Of a stretch of 64,000 nt of DNA, positions 23,911 through 35,095 are shown in pieces. A program made the position numbers and the translations under genes. Each line of letters starts with the position of its first letter. Position 1 is the stretch's first letter. Source of the DNA: Lithobates sylvaticus (Eukaryota > Chordata > Amphibia > Anura > Ranidae); NCBI GenBank assembly GCA_028564925.1, contig CM053030.1, positions 404,813,603-404,877,602 of the forward strand, in the 5' to 3' direction. The notes below the pieces were generated by a model, which saw nothing but the letters and a program-made list of their open reading frames with translations, did no database searches and had not been told where the DNA came from.

Positions 23911-24584
23911 AGATGTAGCTTAACTCCAGGCAATTATGAAAGACTCAAACTATGGCAGCTTTAGAATACCTAATAAATCATTAAATGTGTTTGTAAATGC
24001 AAGCAGTATAAGTATGTGAAATTAAACTGGTATCAGCTCTTTGCAGTCCCTGAAAAGCAGAGCTGAGTAAAAAGTAGTAGAGGAGCCAATTAATTCATGT
24101 GCTGACAAGAAGCATGTTGATAGGAAGTATTAGCAGAATGACAGAGAGATTAGCTCTTCACCATGCTGCTTCTTCTTTCATTGTCTAGTCACAGGCTGAG
24201 TCAGGTCCAGGACGACCTGAATTCAAAGGAAGTAAATTTCATGATGCTGGCTAGGGATGAGTCAATGTACCTGGGTTTGGTTGGAGGTGGGTTTGCAGAA
24301 AATGACTAAAGTTGGGTTGACAAATCCAAATCCCATCGAAGTCAATGGGAGACAAATGTTAAAAAACAGAGGGGCGGTGGGGTAGGCACTGTCTTGGACA
24401 ACATGCACCAAAGTAAAAGTAAATACATTTCCTTCAACAATGAGAAGTGCTTTAAAAAAATGCTTTTGAAAATGCAAACTTACTTTAAATAACATGCCTG
24501 GGGATGCCCTAAAACTACCCATGAAGTGGTGCATTTGTATGACATATCCAACCCACTACAGGAAAAACTGACAAAGTACACACC
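23911..24584. other. No gene; possible hAT end fragment
   Basis: From about 24,249 (CTAGGGATGAGTCAATG) the sequence faintly resembles the left end of the frog hAT family whose right end is seen at 8.3 and 39.6 kb (AAGTCAATGGGA near 24,338). It is too decayed to delimit. The rest is unrecognised. Confidence 0.25.
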
Positions 24585-24586
24585 TA

Positions 24587-26137
24587 CAGTGCCTTGAAAA
24601 AGTATTCAATCCCCTTGAAATTTTCCACATTTTGTCATGTTACAACAAAAAACTTAAATGTATTTTATGTGATAGACCAACACAAAGTGGCACAAAGTGG
24701 AAGGAAAATAATAAATGTTTTCAAAATTGTTTAGAAATAAATATGTGAAAAGTGTGGTGTGCATTTGTATTCAGCCCCCGGATACCCCTAACTAAAATAT
24801 AGTGGAACCAATTCCTAATAATAAATAGAGTCCACCTGTGTGTAATTTAATCTCAGTGTAAATACAGCTGTTCTGTGAAGTGCTCAGAGGTTTGTTAGAG
24901 AACATTGGTGAACAAACAGCATCGTGAAGGCCAAGGAACACACCAGACAGGTCAGCGAAAAGTTGTGGAGGAGTTTAAAGCAGGGTTAGGTTATAAAAAA
25001 ATATCCCAAGCTTTGAACATCTCATGGAGCACTTTTTAATCCATCATCCAAAAATGGAAAGCTCATGGCACAACTGAAAACCTACCAATACATGGCCATC
25101 CACCTAAACTGACGGAACGGGTAAAGAGAGCATTAATCAGAGAAGCAGCCAAGAGACCCATGGTAACTCTGGAGGAGCTGCTGAGATCCACAATTCAGGT
25201 GGGAGAATCTGTCCACAGGACATCTTTTAGTTGTGCACTCCACTAATCTGGCCTTTATGGAAAAGTAACAAGAAGAAAGTCATTGTTGAAAGATAAGCCA
25301 TAAGTAGTCCCATTTGCAGTTTGCGAGAAGCCATGTGGGGGACACAGAAAACATGTGGAAGAAGGTGCTCTGGTCAGATGAGACAAAAACTGAACTTTTT
25401 GGCCTAAAAGCAAAACATGTGTGGTAGAAAACTAACACTGCACATCACCCTGAACACACCATCCCCACCTTGAAACATGGTGCTGGGAGCATCATGTTGT
25501 GGGGATGCTTTTCTTCAGCAGGGACAGGGAAGCTGGTCAGAGTGATGGGAAATGGATGGAGCCAAATACAGGGCAATCTTAAAAGAAAACCTGTTAGAGT
25601 CTGCAAAAGACTTGAGATGGGGCAGAGGTTCACCTTCCAGCAGGACAACAACCCTAAACATACATCCAGAGCTACAATGGAATGGTTTAGATCAAAGCAT
25701 ATTCATGTGTTAGAATGGCACAGTCAAAGTCCAGACCTAAATCCAATTGAAAATCTGTGGCAAGACTTGAAAATTTCTGTTTACAGATGCTCTCCAGCCA
25801 ATCTGACAGAGCTTGAGCTATTTTGCAGAGAAGAATGGGCAAAAATTACACTCTCTAGATGTGCAAAGTTGGTAGAAACATCCCCAAAAAGACTTGCAGC
25901 TGTAATTACAACGAAAGGTGGTTCTACAAAGTATTGACTCAGGGGGGCTGAATACAAATGCATGCCACACTTTTCACATATTTATTTGTAAATCATGTTG
26001 AAAACCATTTATCATTTTCCTTTCACTTTGTGTTGGTCTATCACATAAAATCTCAATAAAATACATTTAAGTTTTTGGTTGTAACATGGCAAAATGTGGA
26101 AAATTCCAAGGGGTATGAATACTTTTTCAAGGCACTG
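24587..26137 (+). mobile_element. Tc1/mariner copy 2, full length, decayed
   Basis: This 1,551-bp element is flanked by TA (24,585-24,586 and 26,138-26,139), with ends CAGTGCCTTGAAAAAGTATT and its near-complement. Long inverted repeats extend through AACAAAAAACTTAAATGTAT on the left and its inverse on the right. It is another Tc1 family common in fish and frogs. The left repeat carries a short local duplication (CACAAAGTGG twice near 24,680). Confidence 0.92.
24924..25937 (+). pseudogene. Tc1 transposase pseudogene (copy 2)
   Basis: The frame opens at GTGAAGGCCAAGG where the family has ATG. The helix-turn-helix region is recognisable (GYKKISQALN near 24,990), and the first catalytic aspartate is readable in SDETKTELFG (about 25,376). 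A TAG at 25,425-25,427 interrupts the core in the same frame as the long downstream reading. From 25,470 the frame runs open through KHGAGSIMLWGCFSSAG, the second aspartate in FQQDNNPKHTS and the glutamate in NPIENLWQDLK, to the normal ending LAAVITTKGGSTKY. All catalytic residues are in place, but the upstream lesions mean no complete product. Confidence 0.85.
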
Positions 26138-26555
26138 TATATCAGACCCTTATCCTAGATGGAGTCTGTTATTGATGTTAATGGGTAAGAAAAAAAAATG
26201 CATTTGGGCTTCCCTTAAAATCACATACCATTTCATTACTCTTCGTGGGTGTCTAGTAGGGATGTCCGATGGTAAACCCACACAAAAAAACAAAATGGAA
26301 ATGGCACATCTTGAAGTCCTTTATTAGAAAAAAAAGTCCCACGGTTCACATCCATCATGAATGGTTATCCAGCGATACAGAGCCATATTAACCACAATAA
26401 ATTATACCCAAAACCTAAAATGTATTATATTGCAGTTTACCATTATATGTGATGGCTGCATCAGTTTTCAGTGAATAGTAAGAAAGTTCTGGCGCACAGA
26501 GTGTGTATGCTAAACAGATCTTTAAACAAATCTTTAAAATTGTAGCAAGCAACAA
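26138..26555. other. No recognisable feature
   Basis: Non-coding sequence with a few A-runs. No element ends seen. Confidence 0.4.
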
Positions 26556-26870
26556 GGCTTAAGCTCCATACACATGGGCCAAATGGCGGCCGACATTTAG
26601 CCCGTGTATATGCCAGCCAGTCTGACAGAAGCCGGCTTCTGTCAGACGAGCATGCTGGAAAGCCAGAAGCTGATTGTCTCTCTCTCAGCCACTGTCTCAG
26701 CCCACTGTCAGAGCACAACAGTTCAGCGGAGATCGTTGTACTAATGTCAGATGCGGAGATCGTTGTACTAATGTCAGATCGTTAGTACAGCGGCTCCGAC
26801 TGGAGCTGACAGTTTTTATTTTTCGTTCAACCCACTGCAATAGAGGCAGCCATCCTGGAGTGTGTCCAGC
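26556..26870. mobile_element. Harbinger-like MITE fragment with perfect palindrome
   Basis: The start, TTAAGCTCCATACACATGGG, resembles the AGCCCCATACACACG end of the Harbinger MITE at 40,207. It contains a perfect 28-bp palindrome at 26,620-26,647 (arm GTCTGACAGAAGCC) and a 27-bp unit repeated twice in tandem at about 26,726-26,780. No matching right end is evident. Confidence 0.4.
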
Positions 26871-26921
26871 TCTGTAGAAAAAACAAACAAGAAAAAGAGG
26901 GGGAGGGGGTGGCAGCCCCTA

Positions 26922-28160
26922 CAGTATCTCACAAAAGTAACCACACCACTCACATTTTTGTAAATATTTTATTATATCTTTTCATGTGACAACACTGAAG
27001 AAATTACACTTTGCTACAATGTAAAGTAGTGAGTGTACAGCTTGTATAACAGTGTAAATTGGCTGTCCCCTCAAAATAACTCAACACACAGCCATTAATG
27101 TCTAAACCACTGGCAACAAAAGTGAGTACACCCCTAAGTGAAAATGTCCAAATTGGGCCCAATTAGCCATTTTCCCTCCCCGGTGTCATGTGACTCATTA
27201 GTGTTACAAGGTCTCAGGTGTGAATGGGAAGCAGATGTGTTAAATTTGGTGTTATTGCACTCACTTTCTCATACTGGTAACTGGAAGTTCAACGTGGCAC
27301 CTCATGGCAAAGAACTCTCTGAGGATCTGAAAAAAAGAATTGTTGCTCTACATAAAGATGGCCTAGGCTATAAGAAGATTACCAAGACCCTGAAACTAGG
27401 CTGCAGCACGGTGGCCAAGACCATACAGCGGTTTAACAGGACAGGTTCCACTCAGAACAGGCCTCACCATGGTTGACCAAAGAAGTTGAGTGCACGTGCA
27501 TAGCGTCATATCCAGAGGTTGTCTTTGGGAAATAGACATAGTGCTGCCAGCATTGCTGCAGAGGTTGAAGGGGTGGGTGTTAGCCTGTCAGTGCTCAGAC
27601 CATACGCCACACACTGCATCAAATTGGTCTGCATGGCTGTCACCCCAGAAGGAAGCCTCTTCTAAAGATAATGCACAAGAAAGGCCGCAAACAGTTTGCT
27701 GAAGACAAGCAGACTAAGGACATGGATTACTGGAACCATGTTCTGTGCTCTGATGAGACCAAGGTAAAATTATTTGGTTCAGATGGTGTCAAGCGTATGT
27801 GGCGGGAACCAGGTGAGGAGTACAAAGACAAGTGTCTTGCCTACAGTCAAGCATGGGGGTGGGAGTGTCATGGTCTGGGGCTGCATGAGTGCTGCCGGCA
27901 CTGGGGAACTACAGTTCATTGAGGGAACTAGGAATGCCAACATGTACTGTGACATACTGAAGCAGAGCATGATCCCCTCCCTTTGGAGACTGGGCCACAG
28001 AGCAGTATTCCAACATGCTAATAACCACAAACACACCTCCAAGACGACCACTACCTTGCTAACAAAGCTGAGGGTAAAGGCGATGGACTGGCCAATCATG
28101 TCTCCAGAGCTAAACCCTATTGAGCATCTGTGGGGCATCCTCAAACTGATGGGGGAGGAG
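26922..28160 (+). mobile_element. Tc1/mariner copy 3, 3'-truncated
   Basis: It starts with CAGTATCTCACAAAAGTAAC after TA, with the long left repeat continuing through ATTTTTGTAAATATTTTATT. The transposase region follows, but similarity stops soon after LWGILK, and the right terminal repeat is missing. A different repeat joins at about 28,160. Confidence 0.88.
27304..28160 (+). pseudogene. Tc1 transposase pseudogene (copy 3)
   Basis: From the ATG at 27,304 the N-terminal helix-turn-helix region is readable (ELSEDLKKRIVALHKDGLGY, then STVAKTIQRFNRTGSTQNRP). The frame then breaks in the linker. The core reappears in other frames: first aspartate in LCSDETKVKLFG (about 27,745), then [20 protein letters not shown], then SPELNPIEHLWGILK with the glutamate near 28,120. 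The second-aspartate motif reads FQHANNHKHTSK, so that residue is lost. Several frameshifts plus the 3' truncation make it dead. It is more decayed than copies 1 and 2. Confidence 0.85.
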
Positions 28161-28209
28161 CTCAAGGGGCTAGCATTCAGTCCCCTCCAAAAGCCTCTGT
28201 CCCAGGTGA

Positions 28210-28335
28210 GTCTATCACAGGTACATGTCCTGCCCACATAAAGCAACCCACGTGGGCATGTCAGGCAGTACACTACGTTCTTACTGGAATAATTGTAGAA
28301 TTCTTTGATGGTGTAAGTCTTTTGGAAGTAAAGGT
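28210..28335 (-). pseudogene. GIY-YIG endonuclease-like fragment
   Basis: On the minus strand, a short peptide reading NVVYCLTCPRGLLYVGRT has the spacing of the GIY...YIG core (VVY, ten residues, YVG) that ends Penelope-like retroelement proteins. Upstream it reads KTYTIKEFYNYSSKN, also in keeping. The piece is only about 40 codons and is followed by unrelated sequence. A second, shorter copy (GLLYVGRT region) is at about 30,145-30,172. It is a fossil fragment. Confidence 0.5.
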
Positions 28336-29102
28336 TTTTTGGCCATGCTGAATAAATTGGCCTGACTAACACATGTCCAGACCAGGTGGAGGTTTGGGGC
28401 CTTGTTAATAGACTTTTGATGGGGGAGAAATGTGATAGACTCCCCTGGGACAGAGGCTTTTGGAGGGGACTGAATGCTAGCCTCTTGCCTACTGACTATG
28501 GGCCCTGACGTTTAAGAAAACACTACTCGTTGTGAGGTGTATGCCTGGGGGACCCTTGGAGTAATGTTACTTTGAATTCAAGTCCCTGTCTCCCCAAGAC
28601 ACACAGACTCTGGGACTCTAGGCCCGGGATGCATGTTAAAGGCCTAGATGCCATATTTCCAGCAATGACTGCTCCACACTGTGGGACTCATAGCAGATGC
28701 CGATGTCATCAGTAAGCCACCGGTCTGGGGTTGCCTTCTATAATGTGCTTATTGCAAGTAGGTCTAGTGTGCCTCCTAAGGGTCCATTGTTTATTATGCC
28801 AATTAACACACCAATTGTCTGTCTGCTAGCAAACCATTAGGGGATGTGTTTATACTTGTAAAAAACACATTATAACAGGTTATCCCCGACAGGTGGCTTG
28901 CTGATGACATCAGCATCTGCTATGAGTCCCACAGTGTGGAGCAGTCATTGCTGGAAATGTGGCATCTAGGCCTGTTAACATGGATCCTGGGCCTAGAGTC
29001 CCAGAATCTGTGTGTCTTGGGGAGACAGGGACTTGAATTTAAAGTAACATCACTCCAAGGGTCCCCCAGACATACACCTCACAAAGAGTACTGTTTGCTT
29101 AA

Positions 29103-30055
29103 CGGCTTCCCGACCGCCTCATGTAGATATACGTCTACAGAATGGCACGGGCAGGCAAAAGCACGTACGGGTACGTCCCCTTTAATTTGCCTGCCCGGGA
29201 GCTCCGTGACCACGGCCGCGGGACCAGCGGACCCGATCGCCGCTGGTATCCCGCAATCGGGTTACGGAGCTGAAGAACGGGGAGAGGTTTGTGTAAACAA
29301 ACCTCTCCCCGCGCTTCCTACTCTGCCTGTCATTGATCGGCTGTTCCCTGTCATCGGGAAAGCCGATCAATGACGTCAGACGTACAGCCACGCCCCCCTA
29401 CTGTAAAAAAAAACTAAACACGTCAAACTGACTCCTCCCCGCCCCCTAGTGGTTAACTCCTTCACTGCCACTGGCATTTACATAGGATCAGTGCTATTTA
29501 AATAGCACTGATTTCTGTATAAATGACAAATGTCCCAAAAATGTGTCAAAAATGTCCGATGTGTCCGCCATAATGTCGCAGTCACAATAAAAATCGCTGA
29601 TCGCCGCCATTACTAGTAAAAAAAAAATATTAATAAAAATGCTATAAAACTATCCCCTATTTTGTAAACGCTATAACTTTTGCGCAAACTAATCAATAAT
29701 CGCTAATTGCGATTTTTTTTACCAAAAATATGTAGAAGAATACGTATCGGCCTAAACTGAGGAAAAAAAATTTTTTTTATATATTTTTTGGGGATAGTTA
29801 TTATAGCAAAAAGTAAAAAATATTGCATTTTTTTCAAAATTGTCGCTCTATTTTTGTTTATAGCGCAAAAAATAAAAACCGCAGGGGCGATCAAATACCA
29901 CCAAAAGAAAGCTCTATTTGTGGGAAAAAAAGGACGCCAATTTTGTTTGGGAGCCACGTTGCACGACCGCGCTATTGTCAGTTAAAGAGGCGCAGTGCCG
30001 AATTGCAAAAAGGGGCCTGGTCCTTTGGCTGCCAATTGGTCCGGGGCTGAAGTGG
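29103..30055. mobile_element. TTAA-flanked piggyBac-type MITE (953 bp)
   Basis: TTAA at 29,099-29,102 and 30,056-30,059 bracket an element starting CGGCTTCCCGACCGCC and ending GGGCTGAAGTGG. Its site is confirmed internally: the host is a palindrome whose other arm (near 28,505) has the uninterrupted sequence with a single TTAA. The right half (GCGGTTTTTATTTTTTGCGC read in reverse, AGAAAGCTCTATTTGTGGGA) is nearly identical to 60,080-60,690. No transposase. Small open frames inside are not conserved proteins. Confidence 0.8.
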
Positions 30056-30185
30056 TTAAACATCAGGGCCCATAGTCAGTTGGCAAGAGGCTAGCATCCA
30101 GTTCCCTCCAAAAAGTCTGTGTCCCGGGTTAGTATATCACAGGTACATAATGTCCTGCCCACATAAAGCAACCCAGTAGCTGGAA

Positions 30186-30626
30186 ACTCCAAGCGCGTAG
30201 CCTATATTAGGATCCAATTCAGTCCTGGCTCTCACTTCCCCTGGTGATGTCACTTCTGCTGGTGCATTCCACACTGGTTGGCATGGACTTTCTGGTATTA
30301 CAGGGCATCTGTGTCTCTCCTCACCATCTCTCAGCCATCCGGACCTCCTGGCAGAGCCTGCATGATGGAGGTGAGCAGCAGATCCATTATCTGATGATGA
30401 GCATGCTTACTACTTACTTTTGTGAGTGTTTTTAATCCTGTAGCAATAAATATATGACTTTTAATACTGAACTTAGGTCCCCCCCTTTTATTGTATTAGT
30501 AAGACGCAATTCTGGGTGAATGAGCACAGGGGGCACAGAAGACAACAGCATTGTCAGTCTGGGGGGAGGAGTGTATTAAATGTATTAGCAGATGTATATA
30601 CACTAACAAGTTTAAGCCAAACTCCA
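30186..30626. other. No recognisable feature
   Basis: Non-coding sequence, possibly the tail of the Penelope-like complex. Nothing further can be supported. Confidence 0.35.
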
Positions 30627-30635
30627 GTTTACACT

Positions 30636-30830
30636 GTTTTTTTTTTTTTTTTTATAATTTAATCTTTATTAATAATTTTACATATACATTTTACATTTTG
30701 CTGATTTCATTTCAGTAGTCTATCCATACATTTGATAAGTTTGTGAACTTAAGATTGGCCCTTCCAGTGGCTCTTGACCCCTGAGAGGAGAAAAAATAAA
30801 AAAAGGGGGGGAGAAAATTCTCCCCAGAGT
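30636..30830 (-). mobile_element. 5'-truncated retroposon with poly-A and target duplication
   Basis: The 9-bp GTTTACACT occurs at 30,627-30,635 and 30,831-30,839 around 195 bp that begins on the plus strand with a ~17-nt T run. Read on the minus strand this is a 3' end: an AATAAAG signal, a short AT tail and poly-A. These are signs of a LINE-machinery insertion. No coding sequence is left, so LINE (L1-like) versus SINE is open. Confidence 0.7.
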
Positions 30831-30839
30831 GTTTACACT

Positions 30840-32362
30840 TCCTTTCTTACTATGTGTCCTTTGTGTCGTCCTTCTCTCTTATTTATTGAGAAGATCCCCA
30901 TGTGAATGTGTATGTCTTATTAACCCTTCTAATTATATTTCAGTCCCTAATTACCTTTCTTTGCCTTCACCTATTACCTTTCCGCTCCCCCCCCACCCCC
31001 CCCTTCTTCTTTGTGCCTATCGATTTACGTTTTACACTGGTTTTACATGAATTAACAAAAGCTGATAATTTTAGTCACCCCTGCCAGTGTTATGTGGTTT
31101 GCCTCACCCATGTAAACTGATAATTCTGCTGGAGAGCTTGTACTTTTGATAAACAACAGACTTGCCCTCTGGATCACTAGATGAAAATAAAAGAAAGAAA
31201 GCCTAAAAAGAAAATGAATGCAGCCATCACATCTAAGAATTGGTAAGCTGCAATATAATAAATGTTTTTTTCTTTTGGGTTTAATACTGCTTTACTGCCG
31301 TGGTCACCAGAGTGAGGACATCTAAAAGCAGACAAAAGCTGGTTTTCTTGTTCTTTTTAACGAGCCATTCATTTTTCTCCTGTTATGTTTTCTAATGCAT
31401 TCTATGTAAAAGATTTAACAATCTGAACAGCATTTTAGTGTTCCTTTTGTGATTCACAAACAATCCCTAAGAATGCCACAGACATGCAAATAGTCACAAA
31501 TACTCCAAAAACATTTGTAGGAGAAAAGAAAATGTGTTTAGCTCTGAAAATGCACTTAAAAAAGGACAATACACTTTTAGCACTAAGCTATGAAGGTCAT
31601 AACTATACCAAAATAGTTATCATTATCAAATGGATTCTGTTATTGTGGAGCCATCTATAATTTACTTTTACTTCTAAAAATGAACTCCGCGAGTGGCAGA
31701 GAATGGATTCAAGTCGTCCAATTGACAATGGTGTGTTGCAGTTTACATCACCATAGGCTGAGTGCTTATTAGAAAATGTAAGCTATGTCATTGTCATATT
31801 GTCATTTTCATGTAGCTGTGTAAGACATCCTCCCTATCATTCCCTATCATTCTCTCTAAAGCTGTGTTTTTGAAACAAGATATTTATATCGCAGCTTTCT
31901 TCTCTTGTTTTTTTTTTATTGTTTTAACAAGCGCAACTCTCTCAGCCAACCCTTTTAATGATTCTCGTTTCCTGGGGCATGTCCTGAGGCAAATCATTTT
32001 TTCTGCAATCATTATCCATAAATACTAGACAGAAGTCTTCACCTTCTTGTATTTGTCTGTTCGTTTGTCGTGATATGTGAGCCTACTAGAGGTAAAGTGA
32101 TGTCTTCTCACAGAGTTCTGAGCTTAATGGTGTCTGAGATGCGTACAGGTGATTCAGACATGGAAGTTCTTTTTTTCTACTATTAACACCTTATAAAACA
32201 AGTGTCAGTTCCGATCATCACAAAAAGGGATTTAGATCTGGCAGCTGTCTAAGTCTTAGCTATTGTCTTTTTATAGTATGAGCTAGAGGCACTGACATAG
32301 TGCAGTACTGTGCACAGTCTTGTTTGCCAACACATCCAAAGAAGACGTCACTAAGGCTTTGT
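30840..32362. other. No recognisable feature
   Basis: AT-rich non-coding sequence with a C-run near 30,990. No ends or coding domains seen. Confidence 0.4.
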
Positions 32363-32644
32363 TTAACCACTTGCCTACTGGGCACTTCCACCCCTTTCCT
32401 GCCCAGGCCAATTTTCAGCTTTCAGTGCTCTTACACTTTAAATGACAATTGCGCGGTCATGCTACACTGTAACCACGTGTCATTTTTATTATTTTCTTCA
32501 CACAATAGAGCTTTCTTTTGGTGGTAGTTATTCACTGCTGTTTTTTTTTTTTTTTTACAAAAAAAAAAAGACCAAAGATTTTGAAAAACAAAAAATAAGT
32601 TTTTCTTAGTTTCTGTCAGTAAATTTTGTAAATGAGTAATTTTT

Positions 32645-32858
32645 CTCCTTCACTGATGTGTGCCGATGAGGCAGCACTGATGGGCACTGGTAGGCTGCAC
32701 TGATGGGCACTGGTGAGGTGACACTTATGAGCTCTGATGAGGCTGCACTTATGGGCACTGATTAGGTGGCACCGATGAGGAGGCACTAATATGCCGCACT
32801 TATGGGCACTGATATGTGGCAGTGATGAGCACTGATAGGCGGCACTGGTGGGCACTGA
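32645..32858. repeat. GCACTGATGGGCACTG-type minisatellite
   Basis: Degenerate short units as in the related element at 23.3 kb, abutting the Tc1 fragment. Confidence 0.75.
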
Positions 32859-32859
32859 A

Positions 32860-33621
32860 ATACAGGACTCTTTGAAAACATGTGGTGTGGCTGTTTTAAG
32901 ATGCACAATAAGAAGACACTTGACGAAAGATGGGCTGCATGGTCGAGTAGACGGAAGAAAGCCATTATTACGCAAATGCCACAAAGTATCCCGCTTACAA
33001 TATGCCAAACAGCACAGAGACCAATCTCAAACCTTCTGGCACAAAGTAATTTGGAGTGATAAGACCAAAATTGAGCTTTTGGCCACAATCATAAACACGA
33101 CATTTGGAGAGGAGTCAACAAGACCTATGATGAAAGGTACACCATTCCTACAGTGAAACACGGAGGTGGATCGCTGATGTTTTGCGGATGTGTGAGCTAC
33201 AAAGGCACAGGAAATTTGGTCAAAATTGATGACACGATGAATGCAATATGTTATCAAAAAATACTGGAGGAACATTTGCATTCATCAGCCAGGAAGCTGT
33301 GCATGGCATGTACTTGGACACTCCAACATGACAATGATCCAAAACACAAAGCTAAGTCAACCTGTCATTGACTACAGCAGAATAAAGTGAAGGTTCTGGA
33401 GTGGCCATCTCAGTCTCCTGACCTCAGTATCATTGAGCCACTCTGGGGAGATCTCAAACGTGCCATTCATGCAAGACAGACCAAGAATTTACAGGAACTG
33501 GAGGTTTTTGCCAAGAGGAATGGGCAGCTTTACCATCTGAGAAGATAAAGAGCATCATACACAAATACCACAAAAGACTTCAAGCTGTCATTGATGTTAA
33601 AGGGGACAATACACGGTACTA
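32860..33621 (+). pseudogene. Tc1 transposase pseudogene (copy 4)
   Basis: Readable parts in order: TIRRHLTKDGLHGRVDGRKP (second helix-turn-helix and linker), VIWSDKTKIELL, where the usual DET reads DKT, KHGGGSLMFCGC, QHDNDPKHKAKS with the second aspartate, and LSIIEPLWGDLKRAIH with the glutamate. The end reads KRLQAVIDVKGDNTRY before a stop near 33,619. These lie in more than one frame and the 5' third is gone. Confidence 0.8.
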
Positions 33622-33828
33622 AGAACTGAGTTATATAAACCAATTCCGGTGGTTTCTGTTGTCATTATGATTTAAAAAGCATAAACACAGTTGATTTATA
33701 ATAAATGGCTTCAGCCAAACATTAACCATGACTGAAAGAAAAGTTTTTGCGTTATCATTCATATTCTCTGAAAAATTTCCAAGAAATCTTAAATTCTGCC
33801 AGGGTATGTAAACTTAGGAGCACAACTG
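32860..33828 (+). mobile_element. Tc1/mariner copy 4, 5'-truncated
   Basis: The sequence enters inside the transposase region and runs to the right end GGAGCACAACTG next to TA (33,829-33,830), the end of the CAGTTGTGCTC family of Tc1 elements. The left terminal repeat and N-terminal helix-turn-helix are missing. It is joined directly to the minisatellite of the surrounding MITE. Confidence 0.82.
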
Positions 33829-33830
33829 TA

Positions 33831-34594
33831 TACACATTATATAACAGAACACAGCCTAGCACTTCTACTTCTAGCATACTGTCATGCAAAGACACCAGCA
33901 GAATAATAACCAATGCAGAAATATTTCAGGCTTCACTGTTGGTACCTATTAAAAGAAACAGTTACAGTTCATAACTTTTTCTTCATTATCCTTCAAACTA
34001 TAAAACAACTTGCAAGTAATTCCATATCAAAACATATTAACATAATATTTCAATACTGATGCCTGTTGTACTCAAGGAAGTAGGTTTACTCTGCAGTTTT
34101 ATTATACTGTATAATGACATGCCAATAAACAAGTAATGACGAGACATACTGCATAACACAATGAAAGATAAATATCCCTAAATCATTATATGTGTTGAAC
34201 AGGCAGAAGTATACATTGGTTTCAAAGAGACTAAACATTATGTCTACGTGTTTCGTCAATATTTGGATAAATTACATCCCCCAGTTATATAACAGTCTAT
34301 GGAGTTTCTTACCACAGTGACAGAAATGTATGCTCAGGCATAGTGAAATCAATCAGATCTCTCTATATAATTAGCTCCCTTGTGGTCATGAAACAATACC
34401 TTTTGAGTTGCAATATGTGTTCATATAAAAACCACAGAAAATAAGTCAGTAGGATTTATATATTGCCAGCAAATTCCTTTCAGCTACCTATATGTTTTTT
34501 TTTTTCATGAAAATGAAAAATGTTAAATCTTCATGAGATACAAACTGCTGTAATTCATGACAACCAATCAGATCTGAAGTTGCTGAAGTCAGGT
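33831..34594. other. No recognisable feature
   Basis: AT-rich non-coding sequence between the Tc1 fragment and the second MITE piece. Confidence 0.4.
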
Positions 34595-34609
34595 CATTTT
34601 TCTTCTTCA

Positions 34610-35095
34610 TTGATATGCGCTGATGAGGCTTCACTGATGGGCACTGATAGGCTGCACTGATGGGCACTGATAGGCTGCACTGATAGGCACAGATAAGGCG
34701 GCAATGATGGGCGCCACTGATAGGTGTCACTGATAGGTAGCACTGATAGATGGCGCTGATGGGCACTGATAGGTGGCACTAATGGGTATTGATAGGTGGC
34801 ACTGATGGGCACTAATGATCACTGATATTTGGCACTGATGGGCACTGATAGGTGGCACTGATGAGCACTGGTAGGTAACACTGATAGGCAGCACTAGTGA
34901 TGAGGTACTGATTGGCACTGATAGGTGGCATTGATAGGTAGCACTGATGGGCATTGATAGATGGTACTGTGGACACTGATAGGTGGCGCTGGTGGGCACT
35001 GATAGGTGGCGATGGTGGGCACTGGTAGGCAGCACTGTTGTGAACTGGTATGTGGCACTGGCAGGTGGCATAGGTGGGCACAGATGAGGCATCGG
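34610..35095. repeat. Long GCACTGATAGGTG-type minisatellite
   Basis: About 485 bp of units near 24 bp, built from GCACTGATGGGCACTGATAG with many variants. It is the longest of the three arrays in this MITE family. Open frames of 72-145 codons on the minus strand (MPISATYQ-like repeats) are a by-product. Confidence 0.85.

Larger units (their letters stand above)
28167..30185. mobile_element. Fold-back / Penelope-like fragment complex
   Basis: Three related blocks share CTAGCATTCAGTCCCCTCCA: a direct copy at 28,167-28,255, an inverted copy at about 28,428-28,485 and a direct copy at about 30,093-30,175. Between them is a long inverted repeat. About 28,428-28,735 pairs with 28,880-29,102 and then, after a nested MITE, with 30,056-30,145. 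Arms share ACTCCAAGGGTCCCCCAGAC and CACAGTGTGGAGCAGTCATT. The minus strand of the outer blocks encodes a GIY-YIG-like fragment, suggesting Penelope-like material. No reverse transcriptase is visible. Confidence 0.5.

Noticed and set aside
30320-30420. CTGATGATGAGC near 30,390 as a third hammerhead core
   Set aside because: No GAAA-type second half or pairing stem follows at the right distance.
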